A stretch of 64,000 nucleotides of DNA from JAJEFO01 sp022819605 (GCA_965221545.1 OZ244901.1:744001-808000), one strand, 5' to 3'; counted from the first letter of the stretch, positions 16,316 through 24,883 are shown. The notes: a model not told the origin generated them from the sequence alone. Numbers and translations are program-made.

Positions 16316-19303
16316 ATGGCCCTGACACATAGGTCCACGCAGCGCGTGTCCGGTTCGATCTGGCCGGGCTTCGTGGATGCAATGGCAGCCCTGCTTCTGG
16401 TGCTGATTTTCCTGCTCACGATATTCATGTTCGTTCAGGCAGTCCTGCGCGAGACCATTACGGGCCAGGAAACGGAACTGGGCGACCTGGCGTCAGAAGT
16501 GCTGGCGCTCAGCGAGGCGCTCGGCCTGTCGGAGCAGGAGACCGTGCAACTTCGGCAAAGCGTTGCCACATTGCAGGGCGAGACTGATCGGCAGGCCGCG
16601 CTCATTGCCAGTCTCACCGGTCAGATCGACTCGCAGGAACGCACGCTTCGTGGGCGGGACGAAGCAATTGCAAGACTGCAGGGCGAGACCGAACGGCAGG
16701 CCGCACTCATTGCCAGTCTGACCGGCCAGATCGAGGCGCAGGTGCTCACGCTTCGTGAGCGGGATGTGGCGATTCTCAGTTTCGAGGAGCAGGTGGCCGC
16801 ATTGCTGATTGAGCGCGACAGGGCGTTGGAGGAAGGCCGGACGCTGGCATCGGAGGCGGACCAGCTAAGAGCCGATGTCGAAGCGCGCGAAGCGTCCTTG
16901 GCGGCGGCTCTCGCGGCACTCGAGCAATCGGAAATCACCGAAGCGGAGACAGCGGCGTTGCTGGTCCGTGCGCTGGCTGACGTCGAGGAGCGCGACGCGT
17001 CCCTGGCGGAAGCCTTGGCGGCGCTTGGGCGGTCGGAGATTGCCGAGGCGGAGACGGCGGCATTGTTGGCTCGTGCCCTGGCCGATGTCGAGGAGCGCGA
17101 GGTGTCCCTGGCGCAGGCTCTCGCAGCACTCAAGCAATCGGAAATCTCCGAAGCGGAGACTGCGGCGTTGCTGGCTCGTGCCTTGGCCGACATCGAGGCG
17201 CGCGACGCGTCCTTGGCGGAAGCACGTGCGGCACTCGAGGAGTCGGAGATCTCCGAGGCGGAGACAGCGGCATTGCTGGTCCGTGCCCTGGCCGACATCG
17301 AGGAGCGCGAGGTGTCCCTGGCGCAAGCGCTCGCGGCGCTCGAGCAGTCGGAAATCACCGAAGCCGAGACGGCGGCGTTGCTGGTTCGTGCCCTGGCCGA
17401 CGTCGAGGCACGCGACGCGTCCCTGGCGGATGCCCTGGCGGCGCTCGGGCGGTCGGAAGCCGCCGAAGCGGAGACCGCGGCGCTGCTGGCCCGTGCCCTG
17501 GCCGACATCGAGGCGCGAGACGTGTCCCTGCTGGAAGCCTACGCAGCGCTTGAGCAGTCGCAAGTCACCGAGGCGGAGACGGCGGCGCTGCTGGCCCGCG
17601 CCCTGGCCGACGTCGAGGCGCGCGACGCGTCCCTGGCGGATTCGCTGGCGGCGCTCGAGCGGTCGGAAGCCGCCGAGGCGGAGACCGCGGCGGCGCTGGC
17701 CCTTGTCCAGTCCGACCTGGGCAAGGCCCGAAGCGTCGCCGAGGCCGATGCCGCGGTCATCAGGGAGCTGCTGGCGCAGGCCGAGAGCGCGCGTGCGGAA
17801 CTTGACGCGAAGGAGGCCGCGCGGCTCGCGGAGGCGGCGATCGCGGAGGCGCTGCGCGAGAGGCTGAGGAACTCGCAGGCCGAGCTGACCGCGCTGTCGC
17901 TCAGGCTCGAAGAGGAGCGGAAGAGGGCCGAGGAGACGCTCACGCTGCTGGCGGCGGCGAACGCGGTCGAGGCGGAGCTGGACGCCAGGCTCGCCGAGGT
18001 GATCGCGAAGCTCGACCTTGCGGAGGGCCTGCTGGGGCAGGCCGAGACCGAGCGGGACGACGCGCAGGCCGAGGCCGCCCGGCTGGCGGCGGACCGGGAC
18101 CGGCTGCAGGGCGACGTGGCGACGCTCCGGGATGTGGAGGCGGATGCGGAGGCCTATGCGGAGGGGCTCCGACAGGAGCTGGCGGCCGCCCTTGCGGCCG
18201 GAGCGGCGGTCGGGGACCGGCTCCGGGACGTGGAGGCGGATGCGGAGGGACTTCGCGAGCGGCTGGCTGCCGCGCTTGCGGCCAGAACGGCGGCTGGGGA
18301 CCGGCTCCGAGACGCCGAGGCGGATGCGGAGGGACTTCGCGCGGAGCTGGCGGCCGCCCTTGCGGCCGGAACGGCGGCCGGGGACCGGCTCCGGGACGCC
18401 GAGGCCGATGCGGAAGGACTTCGCGAGAAGCTGGCCGCCGCCCTTGCGGCGAGGCTGGCCGCCGAGGACGCGAGCGCGAGCGCGCTCAGCGCGCGGGACC
18501 GCGAGCGGCTGCTTCTCGCGACCGCGAACGAGAGGCTCGCGGAAGAGCGGGAGATCTCGGCGAAGGCGCAGCGCGAGGTCGCGCTGCTGAACGCGCAGGT
18601 GGCCGGGCTTCGCAAGCAGCTCGCCGAGCTCTCGGCTCTGCTGGACAGCGCCGAGGAGCGGGACAGGGAGGCCGGGGTGCAGATCCAGGAGCTGGGGAGC
18701 CGGCTCAACCGGGCCCTGGCGCAGGTCGCCGCGGAGCAGAGGCGGCGCGCGGAGGCGGAGAGGCAGCGCGCGGAGCTGGAGGCGGCGGAGGCGGAGCGCC
18801 TGCGGCGCGAGAAGGAGGCGCTGGGCGAGGAGGTCGTCGACCTCGCCGCCTACCGCTCGGAGTTCTTCGGGACGCTGCGGCGGGTGCTGGGCGACCGGGA
18901 GGGCGTGCGGATCGTCGGCGACCGGTTCCTGTTCCCGTCCGAGGTGCTGTTCGAGAGCGGCTCCGCGACCCTGCTGCCGGAAGGGCAGGCCTCGATCGCG
19001 GAGGTCGCGGGGATCCTCGTGGAGGTGGCCGACGAGATCCCGCCGAACCTCGACTGGGTGCTGCGGGTCGACGGGCACACCGACAACGCGCCGGTGACGA
19101 ACGGGGGCGCGTTCGCGGACAACTGGGAGCTCAGCGCGGGGCGCGCGCTGTCGGTGGTGAAATACATGACCGGGACGCTGGGCTTCCCGGCGGAGCGGCT
19201 GGCCGCGGCGGGCTTCAGCGAGTTCCGGCCGGTCAACCCGGAGGACTCCGACGCCGCGCGGGCGCAGAACCGCCGCATCGAGCTCAAGCTGACCGAACGA
19301 TGA
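16316..19303 (+). CDS. Giant coiled-coil OmpA-family protein, MotB/TolR-like partner
   Basis: A 995-residue protein. Residues about 16-42 form one membrane helix with an acidic residue at its start (FVDAMAALLLVLIFLL, Asp21), the pattern of the proton-carrying aspartate in MotB/ExbD/TolR. Residues about 45-860 are almost entirely heptad-type coiled coil, including tandem 35-residue and 28-residue repeats. Residues about 863-995 are an OmpA peptidoglycan-binding domain (LFESGSATLLPEG, GHTDNAPV, NWELSAGRALSVVKYM, AAGFSEFRPV, NRRIELKL). It pairs with the ExbB-like gene just upstream. Related alphaproteobacterial proteins are, from memory, considerably shorter. From about 17,700 the codons turn strongly G/C-ending compared with the first half, as if the coil and C-terminus had a different history. 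Confidence 0.85.
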   Translation: MALTHRSTQRVSGSIWPGFVDAMAALLLVLIFLLTIFMFVQAVLRETITGQETELGDLASEVLALSEALGLSEQETVQLRQSVATLQGETDRQAALIASLTGQIDSQERTLRGRDEAIARLQGETERQAALIASLTGQIEAQVLTLRERDVAILSFEEQVAALLIERDRALEEGRTLASEADQLRADVEAREASLAAALAALEQSEITEAETAALLVRALADVEERDASLAEALAALGRSEIAEAETAALLARALADVEEREVSLAQALAALKQSEISEAETAALLARALADIEARDASLAEARAALEESEISEAETAALLVRALADIEEREVSLAQALAALEQSEITEAETAALLVRALADVEARDASLADALAALGRSEAAEAETAALLARALADIEARDVSLLEAYAALEQSQVTEAETAALLARALADVEARDASLADSLAALERSEAAEAETAAALALVQSDLGKARSVAEADAAVIRELLAQAESARAELDAKEAARLAEAAIAEALRERLRNSQAELTALSLRLEEERKRAEETLTLLAAANAVEAELDARLAEVIAKLDLAEGLLGQAETERDDAQAEAARLAADRDRLQGDVATLRDVEADAEAYAEGLRQELAAALAAGAAVGDRLRDVEADAEGLRERLAAALAARTAAGDRLRDAEADAEGLRAELAAALAAGTAAGDRLRDAEADAEGLREKLAAALAARLAAEDASASALSARDRERLLLATANERLAEEREISAKAQREVALLNAQVAGLRKQLAELSALLDSAEERDREAGVQIQELGSRLNRALAQVAAEQRRRAEAERQRAELEAAEAERLRREKEALGEEVVDLAAYRSEFFGTLRRVLGDREGVRIVGDRFLFPSEVLFESGSATLLPEGQASIAEVAGILVEVADEIPPNLDWVLRVDGHTDNAPVTNGGAFADNWELSAGRALSVVKYMTGTLGFPAERLAAAGFSEFRPVNPEDSDAARAQNRRIELKLTER
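16571..16780 (+). repeat. Two 105-base coding repeats
   Basis: Two tandem copies of a 35-residue unit beginning LQGETDRQAALIASLTGQI and ending at a GRDEAIAR/RERDVAIL-type segment. They belong to the coiled coil of the OmpA-family protein. The 105-base length equals five heptads, so register is preserved. Confidence 0.8.
16865..17704 (+). repeat. Eight tandem 105-base coding repeats
   Basis: Eight consecutive 35-residue units (residues about 184-463) of the form ALADVEARDASLAEALAAL followed by xxSEIxEAETAALLxR. Units alternate in subtype: the segment after the aspartate/glutamate run reads either EARDASLAE or EEREVSLAQ, suggesting duplication of double units. All eight have exactly 105 bases in register, so copy-number change would alter coil length by five heptads without breaking the frame. 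Confidence 0.88.
18125..18472 (+). repeat. Four tandem 84-base coding repeats
   Basis: Four units of 28 residues (four heptads) of the form LRDAEADAEGLRAELAAAL followed by AAGTAAGDR; the first unit has a four-residue insertion. They are distinct from the 35-residue array upstream and lie in the part of the gene with the highest GC. Confidence 0.85.
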
Positions 19304-19474
19304 TCGCGTTTAGGGCGTGGGACGGGTTTTCGACCAAATGGCTTGGCGAGATTTTCCGAGATCGTCAGATCCTTGGCGTCAGCACCGACGTCAACGCGTT
19401 GGCAACGATCACCATTCTGCCGGTGTCGCTTGGAACAATCGTCGCGGCCCTTCAAATGAACAGGAGCAAGAAGA

Positions 19475-20449
19475 ATGTCCAGTAATGCGGGCGATCAGGC
19501 CTTTCGTCGCCGGGACACAGCCAAGGGCCGCTGGCACGAGATGACCTATGGCGGCGCGCTGAGTTTTCTGCGCCGCAACTACAGCCGCGACTTGAGCGGC
19601 GTCGATGTGGCGGTGACAGGCGTGCCCTACGACAACGCCGTCACCTTCCGCCCGGGCTGCCGTTTGGGTCCGCAGGCAATCCGTGCGGCGTCGGTGCAAT
19701 TGTCCGATTTGCTGGCCTTCCCCTTCGGGTTTGACCCGTTCGAGACATTGTCGGTGGTCGACTATGGAGATGTGCATCTTGATCCCCATCATCCTGACTC
19801 CGTCCACCCGGCAATTGAGGCGCATGCGGATACGATCATCGCAAGCGGCGCCAAAATGCTGACGCTCGGGGGGGACCATTCGGTGGCCTACCCGGTGCTG
19901 AAGGCCCATGCCAAAATGCACGGGCCTGTCGCGCTGATCCAGTTCGATGCCCATTGCGACACGTGGCCCGATGATGGCGAAGCCTATAACCACGGCACCA
20001 TGTTCCTGCACGCCGCCCGCGAGGGCATCGTGGACGTAACCAAATCCACCCAGATTGGTCTGCGGACCTATAATGATGAGGATTTCGGGTTCGAAATCCT
20101 GACCAGCCCTTGGATTCACCGCAACGGAATCGCCGCGGCGATCGAGATCGCATGCGAGCGCGCGGGCGATGCACCGGTTTACGTCTCCTTCGACGTTGAC
20201 GGCATGGACCCGGCTTTCGCGCCTGGAACGGGAACTCCGGTTCCAGGTGGGCTGGCATCCTGGCAGGCTTTGGAATTCATCCGGGGACTGAAGGGGCTAA
20301 ACCTCGTTGGCTTGGATGTTGTCGAGGTATCGCCGCCCTACGACCAGTCCGAAATCACCGCAATTGCCGCCGCAACCGTTGCCCATGACTGGCTGTGCCT
20401 CCTGGCAGGGGCGGCCGGTGCCCGACCAAAGCCGGTTGGGCGCCTTTAG
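19475..20449 (+). CDS. speB: Agmatinase-type ureohydrolase
   Basis: A binuclear manganese hydrolase of the arginase family, 324 residues. Metal ligands are in GGDHSVAYP, DAHCDTW and SFDVDGMDPAFAPGTGTPVPGG. The fold and length fit agmatinase (agmatine to putrescine plus urea) but guanidinobutyrase or related guanidino-acid hydrolases share these motifs. The ATG at 19475 follows AGGAGCAAGA. A short fragment of another gene follows directly downstream. Confidence 0.85.
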   Translation: MSSNAGDQAFRRRDTAKGRWHEMTYGGALSFLRRNYSRDLSGVDVAVTGVPYDNAVTFRPGCRLGPQAIRAASVQLSDLLAFPFGFDPFETLSVVDYGDVHLDPHHPDSVHPAIEAHADTIIASGAKMLTLGGDHSVAYPVLKAHAKMHGPVALIQFDAHCDTWPDDGEAYNHGTMFLHAAREGIVDVTKSTQIGLRTYNDEDFGFEILTSPWIHRNGIAAAIEIACERAGDAPVYVSFDVDGMDPAFAPGTGTPVPGGLASWQALEFIRGLKGLNLVGLDVVEVSPPYDQSEITAIAAATVAHDWLCLLAGAAGARPKPVGRL

Positions 20450-20458
20450 TCGGAGCGC

Positions 20459-20569
20459 ATGATGAAGATAGGGATCTTTCAGACCGGCCGTTCGCCCGAT
20501 GAAATGCGGGAATGGCAAGCTCCCGGCAAGAGCGCTCCCGTCAGCGCAGACATGCTGCAACGGCCTTGA
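20459..20569 (+). pseudogene. Fragment resembling the N-terminus of a class I glutamine amidotransferase
   Basis: Ten bases after the agmatinase stop, a 36-codon frame begins MMKIGIFQTGRSPDEMRE, which matches the usual start of GMP-synthase-like glutamine amidotransferases (MKIGILQTGHAPDEL-type, from memory). It runs into a stop after residues unrelated to the family and no catalytic cysteine region follows in any frame before the convergent gene. It appears to be a truncated remnant of a gene once downstream of the agmatinase gene. Confidence 0.4.
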
Positions 20570-20677
20570 GATGCCGGTCCGCTGCGCAACGCCTTGCAGC
20601 TGGGAGACCGGTGCAAGATCCCGTTCGCTTGCCGCCAAGACGTGGCGCATTGGCAATTCGTGTCGGACAGTATGACT

Positions 20678-21997
20678 TCAGAGCGCCGCGATCTTTAGGC
20701 GTGTGATCCGGTTGTTGTGGCGTTCCAGGATCTCGAACCGGAAGCCGTGGAAGGAAAAGACCTGGCCGACCGTGGGAATTGTCTGGGCTTCGTGGATCAC
20801 GAGGCCCGCAACCGTCACGGCTTCGTTGTCCGGCAGGGACCAGTCCGTCGCGCGGTTCAGATCCCGGATCGTCATTGCTCCGTCGACCACGCAGTCTCCA
20901 CCTTCGGTCCGCTGCAGCGGATGGACCTCGTCAGGATCCAGTTCATCGGTGATTTCGCCGACGATTTCCTCAAGGATGTCCTCGAGCGTGATCAGGCCTT
21001 CTAGTGCGCCGTACTCGTCAACGACCAGGGCAAAATGGGTTGACCGATGAAGGAATTGACGCATTTGATCGTCGAGTGTCGTGGTTTCGGGGACGAAGTA
21101 AGGCTTCATCGCCACGTCCATCGGGTCGAAACCCTCGAACGGGTCGGCACTCGCCTCAGGATCTGACAGGCGGGGGTGAATTGCGCGAAGCAGTTCCTTC
21201 GCGTGCAGGACCCCGATGATGTTCTCCTGCTCGCCGCGGAAGATCGGCAGGCGCGTATGTGCCGAATTCAGGCACAGATCGATGATCTTCTGCGGCGGAA
21301 GGTCGGCATCGATCAATTCGATCTGGCTGCGGTGGAGCATGATTTCCTCGACCGTTCGGTCACCGAGATCAAGCGCGGCGAGCATCCTGTCGCGGTGTTC
21401 TTTTTCGAGCACGCCTGCCGAGTGGCCGAGTCGAAGGGCGCCCGCGATTTCCTCGTGCACCGAAAGGATGCGGCTGTCCGGGTCAATCCGGACACCGAAA
21501 ATGAACAGCACGCCGCGCACGATGGCGCGCACGGCATTCACGACGGGGTTCAGGACAAGGACGATCCATCCGATGGGTCGGGCGACCCGGCTGGCGGCTG
21601 GCTCGGCGTTGGAGATTGCATAGGTCTTCGGCAGAACTTCGGCGAAAATCAGCACGAGGAGCGTCATGAGCAGCGTGGCCAGGGCGACCCCGCTTTCTCC
21701 GAAGGCACGCGTGAACATGGCCGTTGCGAGGGAAGTGGCCAGGATATTGACGAGGTTGTTGCCGAGAAGGACAGATCCGATCAGGCGCTCGCTGTCCTCA
21801 GTCACTTCGAGCGCGCGCGCGGCGCCACGTTCGCCCTTTTCGGCGCGCGCCTTGAGCTTGCCGCGCGAGGCGGCGGTCAACGCGGTTTCGCTGCCGGAAA
21901 AGAAGGCAGACAAGATCAGAAGCAGCAGGATTGCGCCGCACGTCACCCAGAAACCGGTGTCGATCAGTGAAAGGGCGCTGTCCATCCTCTTCGTCAA
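20678..21997 (-). CDS. CorC/HlyC-family transporter (CNNM + CBS)
   Basis: A 439-residue membrane protein. An N-terminal DUF21/CNNM domain has about four hydrophobic helices (first about residues 15-35) and the SAFFSGSETALTAASR signature. A CBS pair follows (LPIFRGEQENIIGVLHAKELL and FALVVDEYGALEGLITLEDILEEIVGEI), then a C-terminal CorC/HlyC domain. The family is linked to magnesium or cobalt efflux and was long mislabelled hemolysin. The TTG at 21997 is spaced well from AAAGGA; an ATG at 21985 is the alternative. It lies downstream of xerD on the same strand with a 187-base gap. Confidence 0.88.
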   Translation of the reverse strand: MTKRMDSALSLIDTGFWVTCGAILLLLILSAFFSGSETALTAASRGKLKARAEKGERGAARALEVTEDSERLIGSVLLGNNLVNILATSLATAMFTRAFGESGVALATLLMTLLVLIFAEVLPKTYAISNAEPAASRVARPIGWIVLVLNPVVNAVRAIVRGVLFIFGVRIDPDSRILSVHEEIAGALRLGHSAGVLEKEHRDRMLAALDLGDRTVEEIMLHRSQIELIDADLPPQKIIDLCLNSAHTRLPIFRGEQENIIGVLHAKELLRAIHPRLSDPEASADPFEGFDPMDVAMKPYFVPETTTLDDQMRQFLHRSTHFALVVDEYGALEGLITLEDILEEIVGEITDELDPDEVHPLQRTEGGDCVVDGAMTIRDLNRATDWSLPDNEAVTVAGLVIHEAQTIPTVGQVFSFHGFRFEILERHNNRITRLKIAAL

Positions 21998-22184
21998 TCA
22001 GGTCCTTTCTCGCTATATGAAGTGCCGGCAGCGGTCATTCAAGCAAGAGATGTGCAGGACGAGGCCGGATTTCTCCGATGGTGTAACCGCGCGTCGCCCC
22101 GGAATGGCCCGTACTGCGTGGACCGGACAATCGCGCTCCATCGCGAAATCCGGCTGCGCGCCGACGGGGGCATTTCGGGCGGCG

Positions 22185-23111
22185 TCACTCTTTCGCAAGA
22201 GGATGATGTTCCAGGACGAGATCCTTGAGGCGGTCTTCAAGAACGTGCGTGTATATCTCGGTGGTGGCGATATCCGAATGGCCCAAAAGGGTCTGGATCG
22301 CGCGAAGATCGGCGCCCCTGGCAAGCAGGTGCGTGGCAAAGGCGTGTCGCAGGGTGTGCGGAGTGACCTTGCTTGGTGAGATTCCAGCCGCAACGGCAAG
22401 ATCCTTGATCAATTGATGGAACCGGTGCCGCGTAAGGTGTCCGGACTTGCCGCGCGACGGAAATAGATATCTCGAAGGCGGAGTGCCTTTTTCCCTGCGG
22501 GCAACCTCTTCCAGTTCGTCCCGCTTCTCCAGCCACGCAGACAGTGCAAGACGGGCGGGTTCGGAGAGCGGCAAGACCCGCTCCTTGCCGCCCTTGCCAC
22601 GCACGAGAAGCATCCTCGGATCCCCTCGCGCGGCCGTGACGGGCAGCGACACCAGTTCGCTGACTCTTGACCCCGTTGCATAGAGAACCTCCATCAGGCA
22701 GGCGTTGCGAAGCCGGTCATTGTGGCGGCCTGTCTCGCGTGCAGCACCCAGGAGGCGTTCAACTTCGTCTTCGGACAACGTTCCCGGCAAGTGCCGTTCC
22801 GGGGCAGGTCCCTTTACCCGGATCGCAGGGTTGTCGCGTCGCCATTCCGATTCGAAGGCAAATCGGTAGAATTGCCGGATGGCGGCGAGGCGCCGAGCAC
22901 GGGTCGAACGCGCCAACCCGGTTGCATCAAGGTGAATCAGGTACTCCTCGATCTCCGCTTGAGTTGCGGTCAATAGCCCGGATCTTTGTGTAAGCAGCCA
23001 CGCCAGAAAGTCATTCAGGTCCCGAGCATAGGCCAATTGGGTGTTACGGGATGCATTGAGTTCGGCGACGTGGGCGTCGAGGAAGGTCGTGATGCGCTCC
23101 GCCTCGTTCAT
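22185..23111 (-). CDS. xerD: Site-specific tyrosine recombinase XerD
   Basis: A 308-residue tyrosine recombinase that resolves chromosome dimers at dif with XerC. Catalytic residues are visible in order: Arg in ATGSRVSELVSLP, Lys in LVRGKGGKERVLPL, His-x-x-Arg in TPHTLRHAFATHLL, and His and Tyr in LLGHSDIATTEIYTHVL. The N-terminal SAM-like domain starts with AERITTFLDAHVAELNASRNT. Its start overlaps the stop of the upstream secreted-protein gene by four bases. Context and length favour XerD over phage integrases. Confidence 0.92.
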   Translation of the reverse strand: MNEAERITTFLDAHVAELNASRNTQLAYARDLNDFLAWLLTQRSGLLTATQAEIEEYLIHLDATGLARSTRARRLAAIRQFYRFAFESEWRRDNPAIRVKGPAPERHLPGTLSEDEVERLLGAARETGRHNDRLRNACLMEVLYATGSRVSELVSLPVTAARGDPRMLLVRGKGGKERVLPLSEPARLALSAWLEKRDELEEVARREKGTPPSRYLFPSRGKSGHLTRHRFHQLIKDLAVAAGISPSKVTPHTLRHAFATHLLARGADLRAIQTLLGHSDIATTEIYTHVLEDRLKDLVLEHHPLAKE

Positions 23112-24655
23112 GCCTTGCCGTGTTCCAGCACCAGTTCAACTGCCACCTGTCGGGCCAAGGGTTCCAGCCCTAGAGATCGCAACAGCATGAGGGACTGTTG
23201 AGTGGCATGCGGGTTGCCTGCCGCCCCGTCCATGAGATGCAGAAGTGCGCGAAACAGGGCTTCTCCTCCGCGATCGCCTTCGATCAACACGCGGTAGGCG
23301 GGGCTCGGACCATGTGCCGCGAGACCGCGGACGACGGCTTGGGCAAGCATGTTCGGACCGGGCAGTGCGCCGCGAAACCCCTTTGCGATGGCCAGGAGAA
23401 ACCGGCTTTCGCTGCTGTCGCCGACGAAGTGTTCCGCGAGCCTTGTGTCTTCCGCCAGCAGCGCGATCTCAAAGGCAATGCGCTTGGTCGATTCCGAGAG
23501 AACCAGTCCGTCAAGGTGTGCTGCCACCCATTTTGCAAAAGCCTTTTCGTAGCCCCCGACCTTTGCCGCTTGCCATGCCGGAGCGAGGGCGGAGTTCACG
23601 AGATCGACGTCTTTCGTCTCCAAGGCGGCCACAAGGGACCCGATCGCGCCGACGCGCTCCCAAATGTCGCCGGACGCAGCCGGCTTCCCTTCCGCATAGA
23701 CGTCGAGCAATCGCCCGATTGGCAATGCGTCAGCCGCCGCCAGACGCTCGGAGGCGCGGAGTCGAGCCTTCCATCCGGTTGTGCTGGAGAGATCTGCCAC
23801 GGCAAAGGCGACCGGCAATTGCTCTGTTGGAATGCGATTGCCGACGGCTTCAAAGAGCCGAAATTGCAAGGGCGACGGGAGCCGTGGCGGCGCGGGAAGC
23901 GAGTCGCCTTCGAAGAGATCGGGATCAAGAAAGCGCAGAAGCATCCTTTCCTCTTCGGGCGTCAGGATTCCAAGCGCTTCTGCATTTCCAAGCGTGAGTG
24001 CTGCAACTTGCCAGTTTCCGAGCCGGGCGAGGCAAAAGATGCGCGCGGGATAGGTCGGCGATATGCCCGGCGCGCTCTCGATGATGCGGCAGGCTTCGGT
24101 TTCGGTGCCCATCAGCAGGGCGATGTCGAAGGCGCGGCGAAACCGACGTGATTCTTCCGGGCCGACCCGACGAATGAGTTCGTCCGCCTCCCGCAAGTGG
24201 CCCATGGACAGGAGTCGGTCGATCCGCGCAAGAAAGAACCTGTCATCGATGGCCGCGTCGATCGGAGGGTCAAATTTGGCGGTCAGCAAGTCACGCAGAA
24301 AGCGATTGAGCACAGGCGGCGCATTGGCGCCGTCGGGAAGGGTTGAGAGGGCGCGCGCAAGATCGGCGGCTGAGCTTCGACCCCACAGGCCCGGATCCAG
24401 TCCGAGCTGTTCTGCAGGCAGCAGGCCCGCGCTGTCTGGCGTGTTTCCGTCGAGAGGCAGTACCGCGATTTCCGAAGGCAGCGCGGCCAGCGGAGTCACG
24501 TCTTTCGGAGCCGGTTCGGCCTGCGGCTGAGCAACGGAATCCGAAAGCCAGTCAATTGCCGAGAGCGGCTGGTCGCTTGCCCATGCAGCAGGCAGCAGGA
24601 ATTGCAGGACGGCAAGACCGCATGCCAGCCGCCTGAGAGTTGAACTAGCTGCCAT
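23108..24655 (-). CDS. Secreted alpha-helical repeat protein of unknown function
   Basis: A 515-residue protein not recognised. The ATG at 24655 is preceded by GGTGGA and starts a signal peptide (cleavage near AAWASDQP). The rest is a succession of helical segments rich in Leu and Ala that looks like a TPR/SEL1-type solenoid without clear consensus (for example RIDRLLSMGHLREADELIRR). It is coupled by a short overlap with the small membrane protein upstream and with xerD downstream. In related Rhodobacterales an uncharacterised protein sits in this place (from memory). Confidence 0.75.
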   Translation of the reverse strand: MAASSTLRRLACGLAVLQFLLPAAWASDQPLSAIDWLSDSVAQPQAEPAPKDVTPLAALPSEIAVLPLDGNTPDSAGLLPAEQLGLDPGLWGRSSAADLARALSTLPDGANAPPVLNRFLRDLLTAKFDPPIDAAIDDRFFLARIDRLLSMGHLREADELIRRVGPEESRRFRRAFDIALLMGTETEACRIIESAPGISPTYPARIFCLARLGNWQVAALTLGNAEALGILTPEEERMLLRFLDPDLFEGDSLPAPPRLPSPLQFRLFEAVGNRIPTEQLPVAFAVADLSSTTGWKARLRASERLAAADALPIGRLLDVYAEGKPAASGDIWERVGAIGSLVAALETKDVDLVNSALAPAWQAAKVGGYEKAFAKWVAAHLDGLVLSESTKRIAFEIALLAEDTRLAEHFVGDSSESRFLLAIAKGFRGALPGPNMLAQAVVRGLAAHGPSPAYRVLIEGDRGGEALFRALLHLMDGAAGNPHATQQSLMLLRSLGLEPLARQVAVELVLEHGKA

Positions 24656-24779
24656 CCAGTTCCACCGGGGCGCTGACATTGACTTGCGTCGGGCTGAGGT
24701 CGCCCACATACGCGTAGACGATCACTGCGCCGCCGAGAAGGATGAGCACAATGAACACGAGCTTCAGAAGACGAAACAC
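24645..24779 (-). CDS. Small single-pass membrane protein (44 residues)
   Basis: A GTG-started frame with a perfect AGGAGG nine bases upstream encodes 44 residues: a short basic N-terminus (VFRLLK), one hydrophobic helix (LVFIVLILLGGAVIVYAYVG) and a short periplasmic tail ending PVELDGS. Its stop overlaps the start of the secreted protein gene by 11 bases, so the two are translationally coupled. It is too short for ordinary gene callers. Function unknown; it may anchor or assist its neighbour. Confidence 0.72.
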   Translation of the reverse strand: MFRLLKLVFIVLILLGGAVIVYAYVGDLSPTQVNVSAPVELDGS

Positions 24780-24883
24780 CTTGATGAGCCTCCTGTACCT
24801 GTTTTCAGGATCACGCCAATTTTGGCCGCGTCCCTTGGATTATATCTGGCATTTGCGAGAAGATCACGCCATTCAGGACAGCG

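Noticed and set aside
16865..17704. Regular 105-base repeats considered as a CRISPR or satellite array
   Set aside because: The repeats are in frame within a coiled-coil gene, have no spacers and diverge at protein-neutral positions.
16865..19078. Very long minus-strand open frames antisense to the OmpA gene
   Set aside because: They are the reverse of a high-GC repeat coding sequence, low complexity, with no start signals.
15149..19303. Zorya anti-phage system (ZorA/ZorB)
   Set aside because: The channel and OmpA domains are shared with many stators; no ZorC, ZorD or ZorE gene is adjacent, and the long coil is on the other subunit.
19300..19485. A 61-codon frame overlapping the end of the giant OmpA gene (starts MIAFRAWDGF)
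   Set aside because: No ribosome site beyond the overlap, no family resemblance, and it runs into the agmatinase ribosome site; probably chance.
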